The position numbers were made by a program, and so were the translations under genes. A DNA stretch of 64,000 nucleotides from Morella rubra. Taxonomy: Eukaryota; Streptophyta; Magnoliopsida; Fagales; Myricaceae. Of this stretch, positions 1-11,764 are shown in pieces (the first letter of the stretch is position 1; every line of letters begins with the position of its first letter). The notes under the pieces are model-generated. The model worked only from the letters and a program-made list of their open reading frames with translations, did not search any database and was not told the origin of the DNA. The stretch lies in NCBI GenBank assembly GCA_003952965.2, contig RXIC02000091.1, forward strand, positions 1 through 64,000. Direction: 5' to 3'.

Positions 1-556
1 CTCAGTTTGTTAGGTCTGTTAGCATTCTTTTATATATATATATATATTCTGTACTTTACGCGATTCATTGAATTGAATATACGAAAGCATCTTCCACAGA
101 ACCTTTCTGCTTCATTGTGTTTTCATTTTACCGTGCTTTACAAGCAGAAAAGTGAAGAGAGGAAAAAACTACCCAAAAACCATAAGGGTCGTTCCACAGA
201 GAAAGTAGACAATGCTTTTGCTTTCCTTCGAACCCAGATGCTTGATTTTGATTACACGAGATTATTGCTCAACTCCATATTGTCAAAAATCTCGGGGAGA
301 GTGAGAAGTGTAGATTAATTCGTGTCAAGAACTGGACGTGTTAATCAATGAAAAGGAACAACATTTCTGCAATCTTTCACATAACCATGCACATTATTCC
401 CACACCTACCTTAATTCGTGTCAAAAACAAGAAATCGATCCTGCAGGGCAAAAGGTCATAGATATGTACTGAGAGATTAGGAAAACGAAATTTTAAACAT
501 CATAGAAATTTTAGCCACGACTGTGACAACCATGATGCCAACATTGGGGTCACGGC
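1..556. other. Intergenic, left edge
   Basis: Lies downstream of the BAHD relic. It has a short TA microsatellite near position 30-47 and no supported gene; the longest open stretch (about 100 codons) has low-complexity composition and no recognisable domain. Confidence 0.5.
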
Positions 557-801
557 CTAAATCTCAGGAACTTTGGTCGATGAAGCATAAGTCAGCTGCA
601 GATCCTGGTCGACTTCAAGTCTAGCCATGTCTTCGATCCGCATCCAGATTAATCCATCCGAGACCTTGTTTGAGCGCGATGTCGCCACTACCACGAGCAA
701 TAGCAGCCCAACTGTTGAGGATCAAGAAGGAGGAGGACATATCCGAGACCTTGCCTGTGGGCGAAGGCCAGAGCGATCACAATCCCACCACAGGACATGG
801 G
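557..801 (-). pseudogene. BAHD acyltransferase relic (left copy)
   Basis: Read on the minus strand, this starts near the conserved CGGIV block, runs through AFAH (the first part of the HxxxD active-site region) and a SWAAIA-like segment, then jumps directly to a C-terminal INLD/EVD/ASSTKV-like tail ending at a TAG at 557-559. The roughly 230 residues between those blocks, including the DFGWG motif, and the entire N-terminus are missing. The HKVSD motif is disrupted by an insertion and the frame changes more than once, so this cannot encode an enzyme. It is most similar to the intact BAHD genes next door and is a decayed fourth member of the tandem array. Confidence 0.85.
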
Positions 802-2299
802 AGAGAAGTTTTTTATTTAGTAAATTCAGACCAATCTATTGTAGAAAAATGCAAACTTCCCTACTAGGACAACTGTTTGGATTAATCTCACATCAATTGT
901 AGAAATCTTGAGCTATAGCTTTTAAGGTTGAGAAGGTCCAAGACCACCTAACACTTGATATCAGAGTCAGAGTTTAGCGCAACAAATTATGGGACTCAAC
1001 AATCAACTGAGAGGAAACATAGATTGTCTCTTCCCAACTCAAGACCCGATGTGTGAAAGGGTTGGTATTCACTTTATAATTTCGAGGTCTATGGAGTCAT
1101 CAAGCCAAAAGTTTTGAGGTAGTCTTAAAGGATTAGTAGTACTTACGAAATTTTGAATTTAAAACTTTAGATGGAACATACCACTAAGGTCCACGTCTTA
1201 ACTACTAATTCAATCTCTAAGTAGAACTTCTCGGCATGTTAATTTATTTGGCCACCGTCCCTACAATTTAGATTAATACATAGTAGGATAGCACTCTCCG
1301 AACACGAGATGGAGAAAGAATGACAAATATTCAAAGTGGGTCCCGTCCCCACTAGGAAGTAGATATGGGATGGGGTAAATTATTAGCCCTCTCCTGGCGT
1401 TCAGGGGTAGCACTACGTGACGGATTCTTTTTTATTTTTCTATTCCAGCCCAATAATGGCACTTGCTGTGTGTGGCCTGTGGGATGGTCTTCAAATTGCT
1501 TTGGTCGTGTTTCTAGGCTGTCACCGCAGCCACTGTTTTTACGAAAGATTAACAAAGGTGAGAGCACACAGGGCTGGGCTTTGTAGCCGTTAATAAAGAA
1601 AATAATAAAACCTTGAATCTAGGTTGGGCCGCGCTTTAATTTGTGAAACGGGCCACACCAACGCTGCCGCTCAGGATGGCTGTAAGTTCTTTTTTGTTGT
1701 TTTATTTTTCTTCCTTTAGCTAAATTATTTACTTTATTATATATATGAGCATTGCTGATCAACTCCTTTATATTACAAATCTCAGGGAGAGTGTGGTGGG
1801 TTGCAGTGTTTGAAGGCTTTTCATGTATATCGCGATACAAATAAAAAGGCGCATCACTTTCCTAATTGTATGCTGGAACTAATCTTCTTTAGCGGCATGT
1901 TTGTTTTGGTAATAAAACGAGGTTTTTGATTGAAAAAAAAAATCCTACAGGAAGAGTGTGAAGTACATTAAAAATTATCATGGTCGAGAAGCGGGACTTT
2001 TATTCTTCTTTTTTTTTTTTTTTTTTTTTCTTTTCAGGGACATTTAATCACCTAAAAGGGATAACATTTATTCTTTTTTCTTTTCATAAAACAAATTTTT
2101 TTTATTTCACACTTACATTTAATAAAACAAGCAAGAAATATATATCTTATTTCATTCATGCCAAAGCGATCGAAGAAAGTGTACTTCATGAAAGACTGGG
2201 AAATAATCTGATATGAATAACAGGAATGTTAAAGATTTCTATGCAGAGTAATAGTACGGCCTGCTATACATAATGCCATCATGTTGGGTCAAGAGCTGC
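802..2299. repeat. 5' flank of BAHD relic, paralogous segment
   Basis: The part at about 1,270-1,560 resembles 10,610-10,870 upstream of BAHD B and 15,240-15,680 upstream of BAHD C: shared short blocks include an AGCAC start, a GGAAGTAGA-type block, GATGGGG, and an AATTGCTTTGGT block in the same order. It marks the relic as a member of the same duplicated unit. No gene is supported. A T tract lies near 2,010-2,030. The mirror lies at about 59,770-61,258. Confidence 0.55.
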
Positions 2300-3614
2300 C
2301 TAAATCTGCAGAACTTTTGGCGCGATGAAACCGTAAGCCAGGCAGCTCCTCGTGCGACTTCAAAATTTAGCCATGTCCTTCCTCCTCTAGGTTTTAATCC
2401 ATACCTAGTTCTATTCCAGCCTCCTGATTTGTGTCCCAAGGAAACAAACTAGATCTTGTACAGGCAATTTAGCCAGCCACTCCATACAGGCTTTGCCCCC
2501 ACGCCGAATCGATATCATACAACGGGAAACCTGGCACAACGCTAGTTGATGCTCGATCGAAACCACCTCTAAAATCTCTTTTTTGTAATTTTCGGGTTTC
2601 TGACGGTAAATTCGAGCCCCCAAGAGTATCTTTTGGAAACTCTTTCACATAATTCCCGTCTAGTTTATTTATGGCATCTCTCATCGGAATGATAATGCCG
2701 TGAAACCCATCCTCAGTTTCCCTGGAGGTGGCATAGCCTGAGGGCAGGCTCATGTTTCCAAAGTAATTATCAGAAAGTGGCGGATCCAACCTCTTGCGTA
2801 GGTTCCCTACGTGACACAGGCTGTATGGCATATTGGAGTCTAGTTCTGTTGCGGCAAGGAAGCGACTCCATATGAAAGCCGATAACGCCTCCACACGACT
2901 GGAGCGTGGGTTTTGAATGTTCGGATCTTCTGTACTGTACTTGGCCCTAAGAGTTGCTATTGCAGCTGAGTCAAAGACGAATCTCTTTATCACGATCTTG
3001 TCCTTGTCCGTACCTCTCGGCAGAGTATAGCTAGGTAAAGTTACCGGCGGGAAGATAGTAGCGGTGTCGAATCGCGGAGTCGCAATGTCGCTACTTCCAC
3101 GACCAATAGCCGCCCAACTGTTGAGGAAGAAGAATAAGGAGGAAGCATCCGAGACCTTGTGGGCGAACGTCAGACCGACCACGATCCCACCACAGGCGAA
3201 GGCGGTGACTTGGACCGCGAAAGGTATTTCATTGACCTCATCCAGCTCAAATGGTAGGAATTTGTTGATTTCAGCTGGGTTTGGGTCCTCAAGAAATTCG
3301 GTAAGTGTGCATGTGGCCTTGGCTTCCACGAAGTGAGCGCCCTCGTCGTCGCAATCAACGTGAGAATTGTCCTTGACCCGTCCCGCTAGTGGGTAAAAAT
3401 GTGTCAGGGCCTCGGACAAGGATTTCTTAATCTGGTCCACGCGTTCTTCGTTGCTGAGATTAGCATCTCTCGGGTAGAAGAGAACGAAAGGCGTGAAAAT
3501 TGGAGGGATAATTTGATCAATGAAGGAGAGGGTGTAGTGGCGCAGGTGGGCCGGGGTTGCGGCAGAGGGTTTGATCATGGTGTGCTTGGAGAGAATTTCG
3601 ACCTCAACCTTCAT
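2300..3614 (-). CDS. BAHD acyltransferase A, 3' end scrambled (left copy)
   Basis: Acyl-CoA-dependent acyltransferase of the BAHD superfamily, resembling the vinorine synthase-like clade; the family acts in the cytosol on hydroxyl groups of specialised metabolites. The first ~320 codons match the intact right copy (58,486-59,775) except Asn versus Lys at residue 112. His152 and Asp156 of the HxxxD catalytic motif are present. From about 2,650 down to the stop-equivalent at 2,300, one-base insertions and some deletions occur roughly every ten bases; the region is about 24 bases longer than in the right copy, the frame is lost and DFGWG becomes unreadable. An open frame continues to 2,469 by chance. 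A true pseudogene is possible, but the pattern fits uncorrected long-read errors better. Confidence 0.8.
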
Positions 3615-3726
3615 TTTTTTCCGTAAAAAATATCGCCAAGTTGCCTAAAGAGACAAGGGTTTAGTACCGTTTCGGGAGGCGCTGAAAATAAGGACTCTTG
3701 GCATAGGCTGATGGAAAGCCAACATG

Positions 3727-3900
3727 TTTATAAAGAGGTATTGCTGTTATTCCATCATAACTACTTGTATTCTTTGTTTCAGTCAATGCAATGTTGGTTT
3801 ATTTAGGGAAAAAAAAATGTATTCTTTTATCACACTCATGTCCCACTCGGGTACAAAAAAAACAAAAACAAACAAATCGTTTTCATTCCTAAAAAGTCAA
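3727..3900 (-). promoter_or_regulatory. BAHD A promoter (left): TATA and W-box
   Basis: On the minus strand a TATA box (TTTATAAA, 3,727-3,734) lies about 115 bases before the ATG. A W-box core TTGACT (reverse complement at 3,895-3,900) lies about 160 bases further upstream, preceded by CATAG and followed by T-rich sequence, as in BAHD B. Confidence 0.6.
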
Positions 3901-4170
3901 CTATGCTGTTTACTATGGAGTTTGGAAATTGTTCTTTAGCCCACTAAGCTGCGTATGTTTTCATGAAAATGAGGAAAAATAGGAAAATGTTCTAAACTGA
4001 AAATATTTTCTGAGAAAAATGATTGATTTTCTAGTGTTTTGTTAACACTGAAAATATTTCAAAATTAGATTTTGGCGAGATTGTCTCCAGGAAGACGCAC
4101 ATGATGCAGTCATATATGCATGGAGCTCGTTGGGACGGTATAGTTGTTAACATTTCTTGGGTTTTATCAT

Positions 4171-4681
4171 AAGGTTAATAACCATTTTAGTTCTTGGGTT
4201 TTCATCACTTTTAAAAATTCATTCTTAGGTTTTCGTGTTTATCACACATAGTCCATGAATTTTATGATGTTGTCAAAATGGTACTTCTGTCTACTTGTGT
4301 TAGCGAATTGCCTTGTCAACTAACGGTACTACACTTCATGACCAACCAGAAAATGACGTGTAAAAAACTTATTTAAAAATGCCATGTTAATTTTATGGAG
4401 CTAAACCAGTAAACTAAAATATAAAATACAAAAGGAAAAAATAAATTCAGAATTTTTGTTAATTTTTTTATATAATGACATGGCATTATTTTTAAATAAT
4501 TTTTTTACATGTTTCATTTTCTAGTTGGTTATAACGTGTAGGGCCATCAATTGACAATTTGCTAACAGAAGTGGATGAAATGACTATTTTGCAACATCAT
4601 AAAACTTATGGACTCTGTGTGATAAACGTGAAAACTTAACGACAAGTTTTTAAAAATGATGAGAATAGTCATTAAACATTT
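4171..4681. mobile_element. MITE/foldback element 1 (left)
   Basis: The left ~215 bases and the reverse complement of the right ~200 bases are homologous, sharing TTTATCACACA, AGTCCAT.A, TTTTATGATGTTG and GAAAATGA blocks in the same order. The element is AT-rich and has no coding capacity, as expected for a non-autonomous long-TIR element. I cannot assign a superfamily or a certain target duplication. Confidence 0.7.
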
Positions 4682-6073
4682 ATAATAAACAGCTTATAAT
4701 AGCTGGCGGGGATCTATTTTGCTGCTTTTTCGAGATATATATGTAGCTGGCTTGGAAGTTGCACATAACACTTTATTGCGAATAACGAAAATTTGTCAAA
4801 GACTGGATTGCAATCCCTTCGAAGAATATTGTCTTATAAAAATTTAGATAATATTAGGTTGCTATCAATTTAAAGTTAAATATGCTCAAGAATATTTAAA
4901 ATTCAAAACTTCTTAGTTATATCTTTTCTTTAAAAATTTAAAGACATTTAAAGGATAATATTTTCAAATAAAATCAAATTTCGAAATTTGAAAAAAAAAT
5001 TAGTATCAATAATATAAGAAAATTCGCTGTTACAATCTCCTCCCTCAAAAAATATTTTCAAAGAATTTGCTAAACGATCGAATACACTGGAATTTATACT
5101 AATCGAACCTATATATATATATACCAGCTGGCCTGAAAACCTATCTCTTTCGTATTGACTCCGCAGCTGATCATGAGGTTGGCTAGCTGTAAAGTTTTTT
5201 TTTTTTTTTTTTCTTCCTTCCTGTGGGCAGCAGTAGCAAGGTACTTCTTAAATGGGTTCTAAGCTAGATGCTTTTATGAGTAATTGGTGAGTATATTGAC
5301 AAAAAAATAAATAAATAAAAATTGGTAAGTCTATTGATTTTACGAGGTAGCTGTACAAAACCTGGGCCTAGCCCTTCAAGACAAGGTCATCTTTCCCCTA
5401 CAAGGGGCATCTCAGTGTGCAAACAATCCGTGTCTCCAAAATACAAGCAAGTGGGCTGCACAAAGGACAAACAAAGAAAATACACCAAAAAAAAAAAAAA
5501 ACGACCAGATTCTCAAGTTGCCAAAATATCTTCTGAGAGCCCCACACAATATTCATCAATATCCCTTTGGTGAGGTACTACCACTGATATGCCATAATTC
5601 AGGACTCGTTTTATTTTGTGACCCTCAACTCAACTAGGAGTCAAGGTTACTAAGGGCTTAAGGACTCGTTTGAGACGATAAATCACAACTTAACTCGTCA
5701 ATCAATTGTAGTTAATTTTCACGACTAGGCTAGTAATTAGCGCATGCAGAAAAGCAGTACTTGATTGACTTTAACGCTTATGTACCAAAAAGAAAAACAG
5801 TCAATTGACTAGCTAGGGCATGTTTACTGTATATATACAGCGTAAGTACGTCGCTTTCAGACAACCGCGCTTCCCTTTCTTTTCTCAAATTTTGATTCAA
5901 TATATTCACGCCAACTTGTCCGATCCAGGCCTAGGAGATAGAATATTATTTTGGGGTTTAAGATTACGATCTTCTTTATCTTCTTAAGATCACTATAATA
6001 CAGTTAACTAACACTTGTTCAATTTTCTTCATTATCTTCACCCTCCATATCCTCATGAAGATTCTTGACCTGT

Positions 6074-6155
6074 TCCTCCCCACGCCTTCTACAATAATAT
6101 AGAACAATTTCTGATCAGGTTGCTACTCTGTCCACATCCGATAGTCGGGTGAGAG
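6074..6155 (-). repeat. BAHD-unit flank repeat (between A and B, left)
   Basis: Contains a GGCC/ACGCCTTCTAC block, an AATATAGAACAATT-type block and GGTTGCTAC..TGTC.ACATCCGA, recurring at 11,700-11,764 and 12,148-12,225 and, more distantly, at 16,183-16,215 (first block only). All copies hold the same orientation to the neighbouring BAHD gene, so this is part of the ancestral duplicated unit. The mirror is 55,959-56,040. Confidence 0.6.
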
Positions 6156-7062
6156 AAAGGATAGCTAGAACTTGAGGCTCAGTCTTATCGAGGTGAGAAC
6201 GTAGTCTAGGATCGAAGAAAAGGAGAAAAGGTTGCTCATCTTAAAAATGTAAACGGAAATTGTGAAAGAATGCGAAACTAATTATTCCATTGGCGAGTCA
6301 GGGAGACACGTCGATTCTAGTAGGAGTTGATCCATCCTGTAGCGCCGATGGGACAGAATGAAGAGATATCTAAAGGGCAAGGGGATTCATGCCAAATAAT
6401 TTGGGAGTATGGGCGGAAATGGAAATTCAGAAGGTTAAGAGGGGGGGTTTGCGGATTCAGCAAGGTGGCTAGTTTACAGGATGTCGATAGGAAGTCCCAA
6501 GCTACTTTCGGGCAAGGAGCTTGAGACGCTCATGAATATTTAACAATATTTGTTGGGTTTTGTAAGCAGTTTATAGCTGTCCAGGATCTATTATTCTATT
6601 TGTCTGCTTTTTTTCGATATGTACTCGGTTCTCTGGTTTTTTGTAATTAGAAGTGTCCTTGGTACACAAAAAGAATGCTTTCTCACCAAGTATTAAAAAT
6701 AATAACGAAACATGTTGATATATGGACTAGAATCCTCTGCCATTCAATTGCATCTTGAAATTTGGAGAGAAAATAGTGTAAGGCCTACACTGTCTGACAC
6801 TTTATATAATAATATTAAATAGTATATAATTTATATATTGTGTCTATCTTTTTAGATGAGAACGGTAGATAATTATAATTTGTTGATATGAATTTGCTTT
6901 CTCTAAGAGAATCTCAGCTCTTAGTACTACATAAAAAAAAGTTCCCAACATGCAAATAGTCAGTTTACAAATTCTATAAAAATGGCGACCCTTATATTGA
7001 GGAAATATAAAAGTCCAATTCTTAAAGAAAGTAAACCTTGATTCGGAACTATCACCACTCTC

Positions 7063-7129
7063 ATGATCCCTTAATTCATTTTCTTACTGATAAGTGAAAC
7101 CACTCTCAGTAAGAAAATGAAGGGATCAT
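7063..7129. repeat. Short perfect-arm hairpin (left)
   Basis: ATGATCCCTT pairs with AAGGGATCAT and CATTTTCTTACTGA pairs with TCAGTAAGAAAATG, giving arms of about 24 bp with one AATT bulge and a loop of about 14 bases. It is a strong potential DNA or RNA hairpin between BAHD A and B. The mirror is 54,982-55,049. Confidence 0.75.
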
Positions 7130-8499
7130 CTGCGTCAAAAAAAACAAAAAAAGTAACAACCATTTTATAATTCATGCTACTTCGTGAATTTGGTCGATAT
7201 TATTGTCATCAACGTAAGTGGTTTGGGACGTTTTTGAGACGTCCATGCATGGAGGTGCGATACTCTCCTTCTTTTGTGTTTTGTTTGTTGGGGTGAGGGA
7301 GAAATATATATATATATATATATTAGAAAAGGAAGAATAAATTTTCGATACTCTTAATTTTCTTAGGCTTCATTTGTCTCATCATAAAAAAGAATTCGAA
7401 ATGTGTTTTCCCTACTTTCCACAACTTTCCGGTATTCAAGAAGGTTGGTAAAATTTAGTCAAACTGAAAACAGCATTGGTCAAGGACAAGACGAAGCATT
7501 AATTTACTTAAAGTGATTCTTTTAAAAGAAGGTAATCTACTTTCTTAATTTCTCATTCTCTGGCAGCACTTGAACCTGCACTTCTCTCTCTTTTTTATCA
7601 TCCTCCCAGCTTTATTATCTTGATATATGTTTTATATATATTTATAATTTTATGTACTTTATTTTAAAAATAATTAAATTTTTTATAAAATATATTATTT
7701 TACTGTTAATTAAGAAAAAATCATTTTTTCTCTAATAGTTGTATGTAAATTATTTTAATTATATTCTCAAACGTGCCTCCTTATAAACTAAATCAAACGT
7801 AATTCTATCACTTTTTAGGTAAAGAATTTGACATTTTCAATGGGGAGGTAGAATAGGGTAAATGTACGTGCGTTCGAACTTATCAAAACCACACAATTTG
7901 AACCATCATCTAATGCCCAAAAGCCTAAACTCTTCGGATCATGCATGTAAAGTTTCTTCTTAGAATAATATGGTATAACAAATATCACCAAATTAATGTT
8001 AAAATCCCTAGCTTATATACCACCAAACGAATGAGAAAAGGCCGTAAATAGCCAGGAGAAGATAGTACTTAAACAAGCCTCTTCCTATCCTGATACATGC
8101 ACAATTTTTCATATTGTCTGATTTTATTCCTCTGATCAGTGGTAAATTTATTTACATGTGCTTTGTATCTTTCTTTTTCTTTGTTCATATGGGCTTTATT
8201 TCTGCTTGGTCTAGTTCGAAAACTCCTCCCACGCACGGCAAAGAAACTTTTGCTTCATACTCCAATTGGAACCTGACAAGTTTGATTTTTGCTTCGTGAA
8301 TATTACATTTTATTTCAACAATCTTTCACGAAACGAATTAATAATTTCACGTCAACCTAAGAAAGAAGAAACGAGAGAGTAGTACTCCTCGCTAAAACAT
8401 CTAAGGCACGATACACTGAAAGATTTAAAACATTTCTTTGTCAAACCAAACTTCTTAACATTGAAGCCATTTTAGCCGCAACCGCGACTAACCATCCAA

Positions 8500-9795
8500 T
8501 TAGGTCACGCCATGAGAAACTGTGGTCGATGAAACATAGACCTGCAGCTCTTCGTCGGCTTCAAATTTAGCCATGTCTTCCTCATCCAAGTTAATCCATG
8601 CCTCTATTCCATTCCCTGACTTCGTGTCGAAGAAAGTAACTAAATTCTTGTAAAGCAATTTTGCCGACCCAACCCATACAGGCTTCCCCCACCCGAAATC
8701 GACTCCATATAGCGGAAACCTACACAAGCTGGTGATGCCCAGAGAAACCACCTCGCCTTTCATGAATTTTTCCGTGTTCTGTGCTACAAAATTAGACTGT
8801 CCACCATTTTCTTGGAAACGTTTCACATAATTCATGTCGATTTCTCTTATGGCATCTCTTACAGGAATAATGATGCCGTGAAACACGTCCTTATTGTCCC
8901 TGGAGATCGCAGAGATGGTGGGCAGGCCCATGTTTCCAAAGTATTCATCAGAAAGTGGCGGGTCCAACCTCTTGCGTATGTTCGAAATCTGGGACAGGGT
9001 GTAAAGCATGCTGGGGTCTGGTTGGGTTGCGGCAAGGAAGCGAATCCATATGAAAGCCGATAAGGCCTCCACACGAGTGGCACGTGGGTTTTCGATGCTC
9101 CGATCGTCTGTGCTATATTTTGCTCTAAGATCTTCTATTGCAGACGAGGCAAAGACGAATCTCTTTGTCACAATCTTGTTCTTAATTCCCGTCCCTCTCA
9201 TTTGATTAATATGGCTGGGTAAAGTCAGCGGGGGGAAGATGGCGGCGGATTCGAATCTTGGAGTCGCAATGTCGTTACTTCCACGAGCAATTGCAGCCCA
9301 ACTGTTGAGGAACAAGAAGAACGAAGAAGCATCCGTAACCTTGTGGGCGAAGGCCAGACCGATCACGAACCCACCACAGGCGAAGGAGGTGAATTGGATT
9401 GCCAAAGGTATTTCACTGACATCGTCCAGTTCACAGGACAGGAACTTGTTGATTTCAGCTGGGTCTGGATCCTCAAGAAATTCAGAAAGTGTGCATGTGG
9501 CCTCGGCTTCCACGTAGTGGACGCCCTCGTCGTTGCAATCAACGTGGAAATTGTCCTTAACCCGTCCAGCTAGTGGGTAAAAACGTGCCAGTGCCTCGGA
9601 CAAGGATTTCTTAATCCGGTCTTGGCGTTCTTCGCTGCTGAGGTTAGCATCTCTCGGGTAAAAGAGAACAAAGGGCATGAAAATTGGAGGGATAATTTGA
9701 TCAATGAATGAGAGAGTGTAATGGCGCAGGTGGTCCGGGGTTGTGGAAGAGGGTTTAATGGTGTCCTTAGAGAGAATTTCAACCTCAACCTTCAT
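8500..9795 (-). CDS. BAHD acyltransferase B (left copy)
   Basis: Intact single-exon gene for 431 residues. The HKVTD active-site motif spans residues 151-155 (His151 as general base, by family knowledge) and DFGWG spans 366-370. The N-terminal KVEVEILS opening and the YPLAGRV segment are typical of vinorine synthase-like BAHD enzymes. It differs from the right copy by Leu161 in place of Met and by silent changes only as far as I can see. It is transcribed away from the palindrome centre like A and C. Promoter elements lie just beyond position 9,900. The acyl donor and acceptor are unknown. Confidence 0.92.
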   Translation of the reverse strand: MKVEVEILSKDTIKPSSTTPDHLRHYTLSFIDQIIPPIFMPFVLFYPRDANLSSEERQDRIKKSLSEALARFYPLAGRVKDNFHVDCNDEGVHYVEAEATCTLSEFLEDPDPAEINKFLSCELDDVSEIPLAIQFTSFACGGFVIGLAFAHKVTDASSFFLFLNSWAAIARGSNDIATPRFESAAIFPPLTLPSHINQMRGTGIKNKIVTKRFVFASSAIEDLRAKYSTDDRSIENPRATRVEALSAFIWIRFLAATQPDPSMLYTLSQISNIRKRLDPPLSDEYFGNMGLPTISAISRDNKDVFHGIIIPVRDAIREIDMNYVKRFQENGGQSNFVAQNTEKFMKGEVVSLGITSLCRFPLYGVDFGWGKPVWVGSAKLLYKNLVTFFDTKSGNGIEAWINLDEEDMAKFEADEELQVYVSSTTVSHGVT

Positions 9796-9908
9796 TCTTC
9801 GCGTTGAAGATATTAAGTGAAGCTGCAGAGAAAGAAAGGTAATTTAGTACTGCTACAGGAAGCTGAAAATGATGACTGATGGATATCGAGCCACATTGGC
9901 CAGCATGC

Positions 9909-9971
9909 TTATATAGAGGTACGTCCTGCTTATATAGGGACGTTTCACCTCCCCCACTCTTGAAAAGTCAA
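9909..9971 (-). promoter_or_regulatory. BAHD B promoter (left): TATA and W-box
   Basis: TATA box (reverse complement of TTATATAGA, 9,909-9,917), a second TATATA-type block at about 9,930-9,938, and TTGACT on the minus strand (9,966-9,971) inside a CACAGTTGACTTTTC block. Confidence 0.65.
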
Positions 9972-10900
9972 CTGTGGTGTTTACATGATATGGGGTTTTG
10001 TGATTGTGGTTTCAGCAGACTGATACATCTTCCGCCTAACAACCGTCTATGGGACGTTTCACCTCTAGTTAATTAGCATTTCCTAGCTACGAACTATATT
10101 CACGTAAACCTAGGGGTTAGAGATCATTACTTCCATGCTTAAAATTAGTAAAAATTGAAGAAATTTTAAAGGTAAAAATCAGTTATCATAAAATAAATAA
10201 TCTTTGATCACATAATTCAAGTTAAAAGAACCCAAAGACAACAGTGATCATATATGCCATTTAACTTTAAAAAGCCTAGTCAAAATTACTTTTGAAGTCC
10301 TTTTAAATTATCGCTATAAATTTCATTTCCGCCTAGTAAAGAACCAATCTGAGACTTGACATCTATACCATTCTTTTCTTATTACTTAGGGCATCACCTG
10401 CAGTCAGCTTTTGCGAACTTCCCTGCTGTGAAAACCAAGATCCTTTGTCATTACAATTACCTTTCATAGCAATCAAATCCTTGAATGCTTCAAAAGGTCA
10501 ATATACCCATAAGTAAGCTATTTCTTGATTGCATGTAATCTTTCAACATATATGTTCTTTTATTTGGCTACTCTCCCTATAATTAAGATTACATAGCGGG
10601 AGAGCACACATCTGCAGCATATATAAGAGATATGAAGAAGCAATCAAAGTGTACGGTTAATTCCCTTCCACACTCGGTAGTAGACGTGGATGGGGCAAGG
10701 TGACTTTCAAGAAACGCGAATTTCGTGACCTGCGGGGGTTGCAGCACTGGTATTCACATTGAAATTAGGGAATTGCGGCCTCGATCGTTGTGCATATAGT
10801 TGATGGCTGGGATGGTCTAAGAATTGCTTTGGTTGAGATTCATGCTATTGGCCGAAGCTGGAGAGTCAGGGATCGAGCTGGGGGGCGGTTTTTTAACAAG

Positions 10901-10902
<2 letters not shown>

Positions 10903-10944
<42 letters not shown>
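10903..10944. repeat. 42-base T homopolymer
   Basis: Uninterrupted T run at the edge of MITE element 2. Its mirror is only 15 bases, so it is either a real length polymorphism or an assembly/basecalling effect. Confidence 0.9.
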
Positions 10945-10947
<3 letters not shown>

Positions 10948-10949
10948 GT

Positions 10950-11268
10950 AAATGGTCCTTATAGTTTCCTTTTGTTATGAATTGGTCCATATGGTTTTAA
11001 TTTCAACGATTTAGTCCATGTGTTTACCAATATGATGCTCGAAGATCTCTCTATTCATATCCCTATTAATCCGTTGACGGAATATGTTAACATGTACATT
11101 TTTAAATACTTAGATAATGCTGACATGTCAACGTATTCCGTTAAGGGATTAACGGAGGTGTGGATAAAAAGACCCCGTGCATCGTATTAGTAACCACAGG
11201 AACTAAATCATTGAAGTTGGAACCACATTGACCAATTTATAACAAAGTGAAACTATATGAACCATTTA
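10950..11268. mobile_element. MITE/foldback element 2 (left)
   Basis: Long terminal inverted repeats of about 150 bases. Left AAATGGTCCTTATAGTTTCC matches the complement of the right end, and TTAGTCC, GTTAA.CCGTTGACGGAATA-type blocks recur inverted inside. There is no coding capacity. It lies directly beside a 42-base T run. Confidence 0.75.
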
Positions 11269-11699
11269 GATAATTTTCACTTTTTTTGTTTAGTAAAAAA
11301 ATATTTTTTTTAATGATCTTTTTGTATTTTTTGAATTTTGGTCCCTAAAATTTATTTATATATAATTGGCCCCTACGATTCAATACTGACTTTGTACATG
11401 CTGGAGACACATCATAAAGTCCATGATCGAAGTTCCACCCCCCGTTATATTCGTGTACTATATATATATATATATATCCACAGTGGAATTCAAATGATGA
11501 ACTAAGGGATTCAGTTTATAATAATCATTTTGCCTCTTTGCCTTATGGATCTGAACTTTGACTTTCTTCTTCTGATCTTTGGCAGCTTAAAAAATAAATA
11601 AACGTCAAAGAAAACGAAAAAAAATTGCTCTTTATTTCTTGTTTTAATCCTGACCTAGTACTCATATTAGCCCTTAGACGAAAAACTCTAGACCTACTC

Positions 11700-11764
11700 C
11701 CGCTCACATCTCCTACATTGCAATTTCTTAGGGTTGCTACCCTGTCTACATCCGAGGGTTGGGT
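11700..11764 (-). repeat. BAHD-unit flank repeat (upstream of B, copy 1)
   Basis: Carries TAGGGTTGCTACCCTGTC and ACATCCGAGGGTTGGGTG blocks. The right mirror is 50,381-50,445, and a further relative is at 63,060-63,110. Confidence 0.6.

Larger units (their letters stand above)
3901..8499. other. Intergenic between BAHD A and B (left)
   Basis: About 4.6 kb with no supported gene. It contains a long-TIR MITE-like element (4,171-4,681), TA microsatellites (about 5,110 and 7,305), a relic of the BAHD-unit repeat (6,074-6,155) and a strong short hairpin (7,063-7,129). The stretch 7,600-7,760 is very AT-rich. The mirror is 53,619-58,200. Confidence 0.5.

Noticed and set aside
2469..3614. BAHD A left copy as a genuine 381-residue protein
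   Set aside because: The last ~60 codons follow a scrambled frame without DFGWG and the right copy shows the true 429-residue end.
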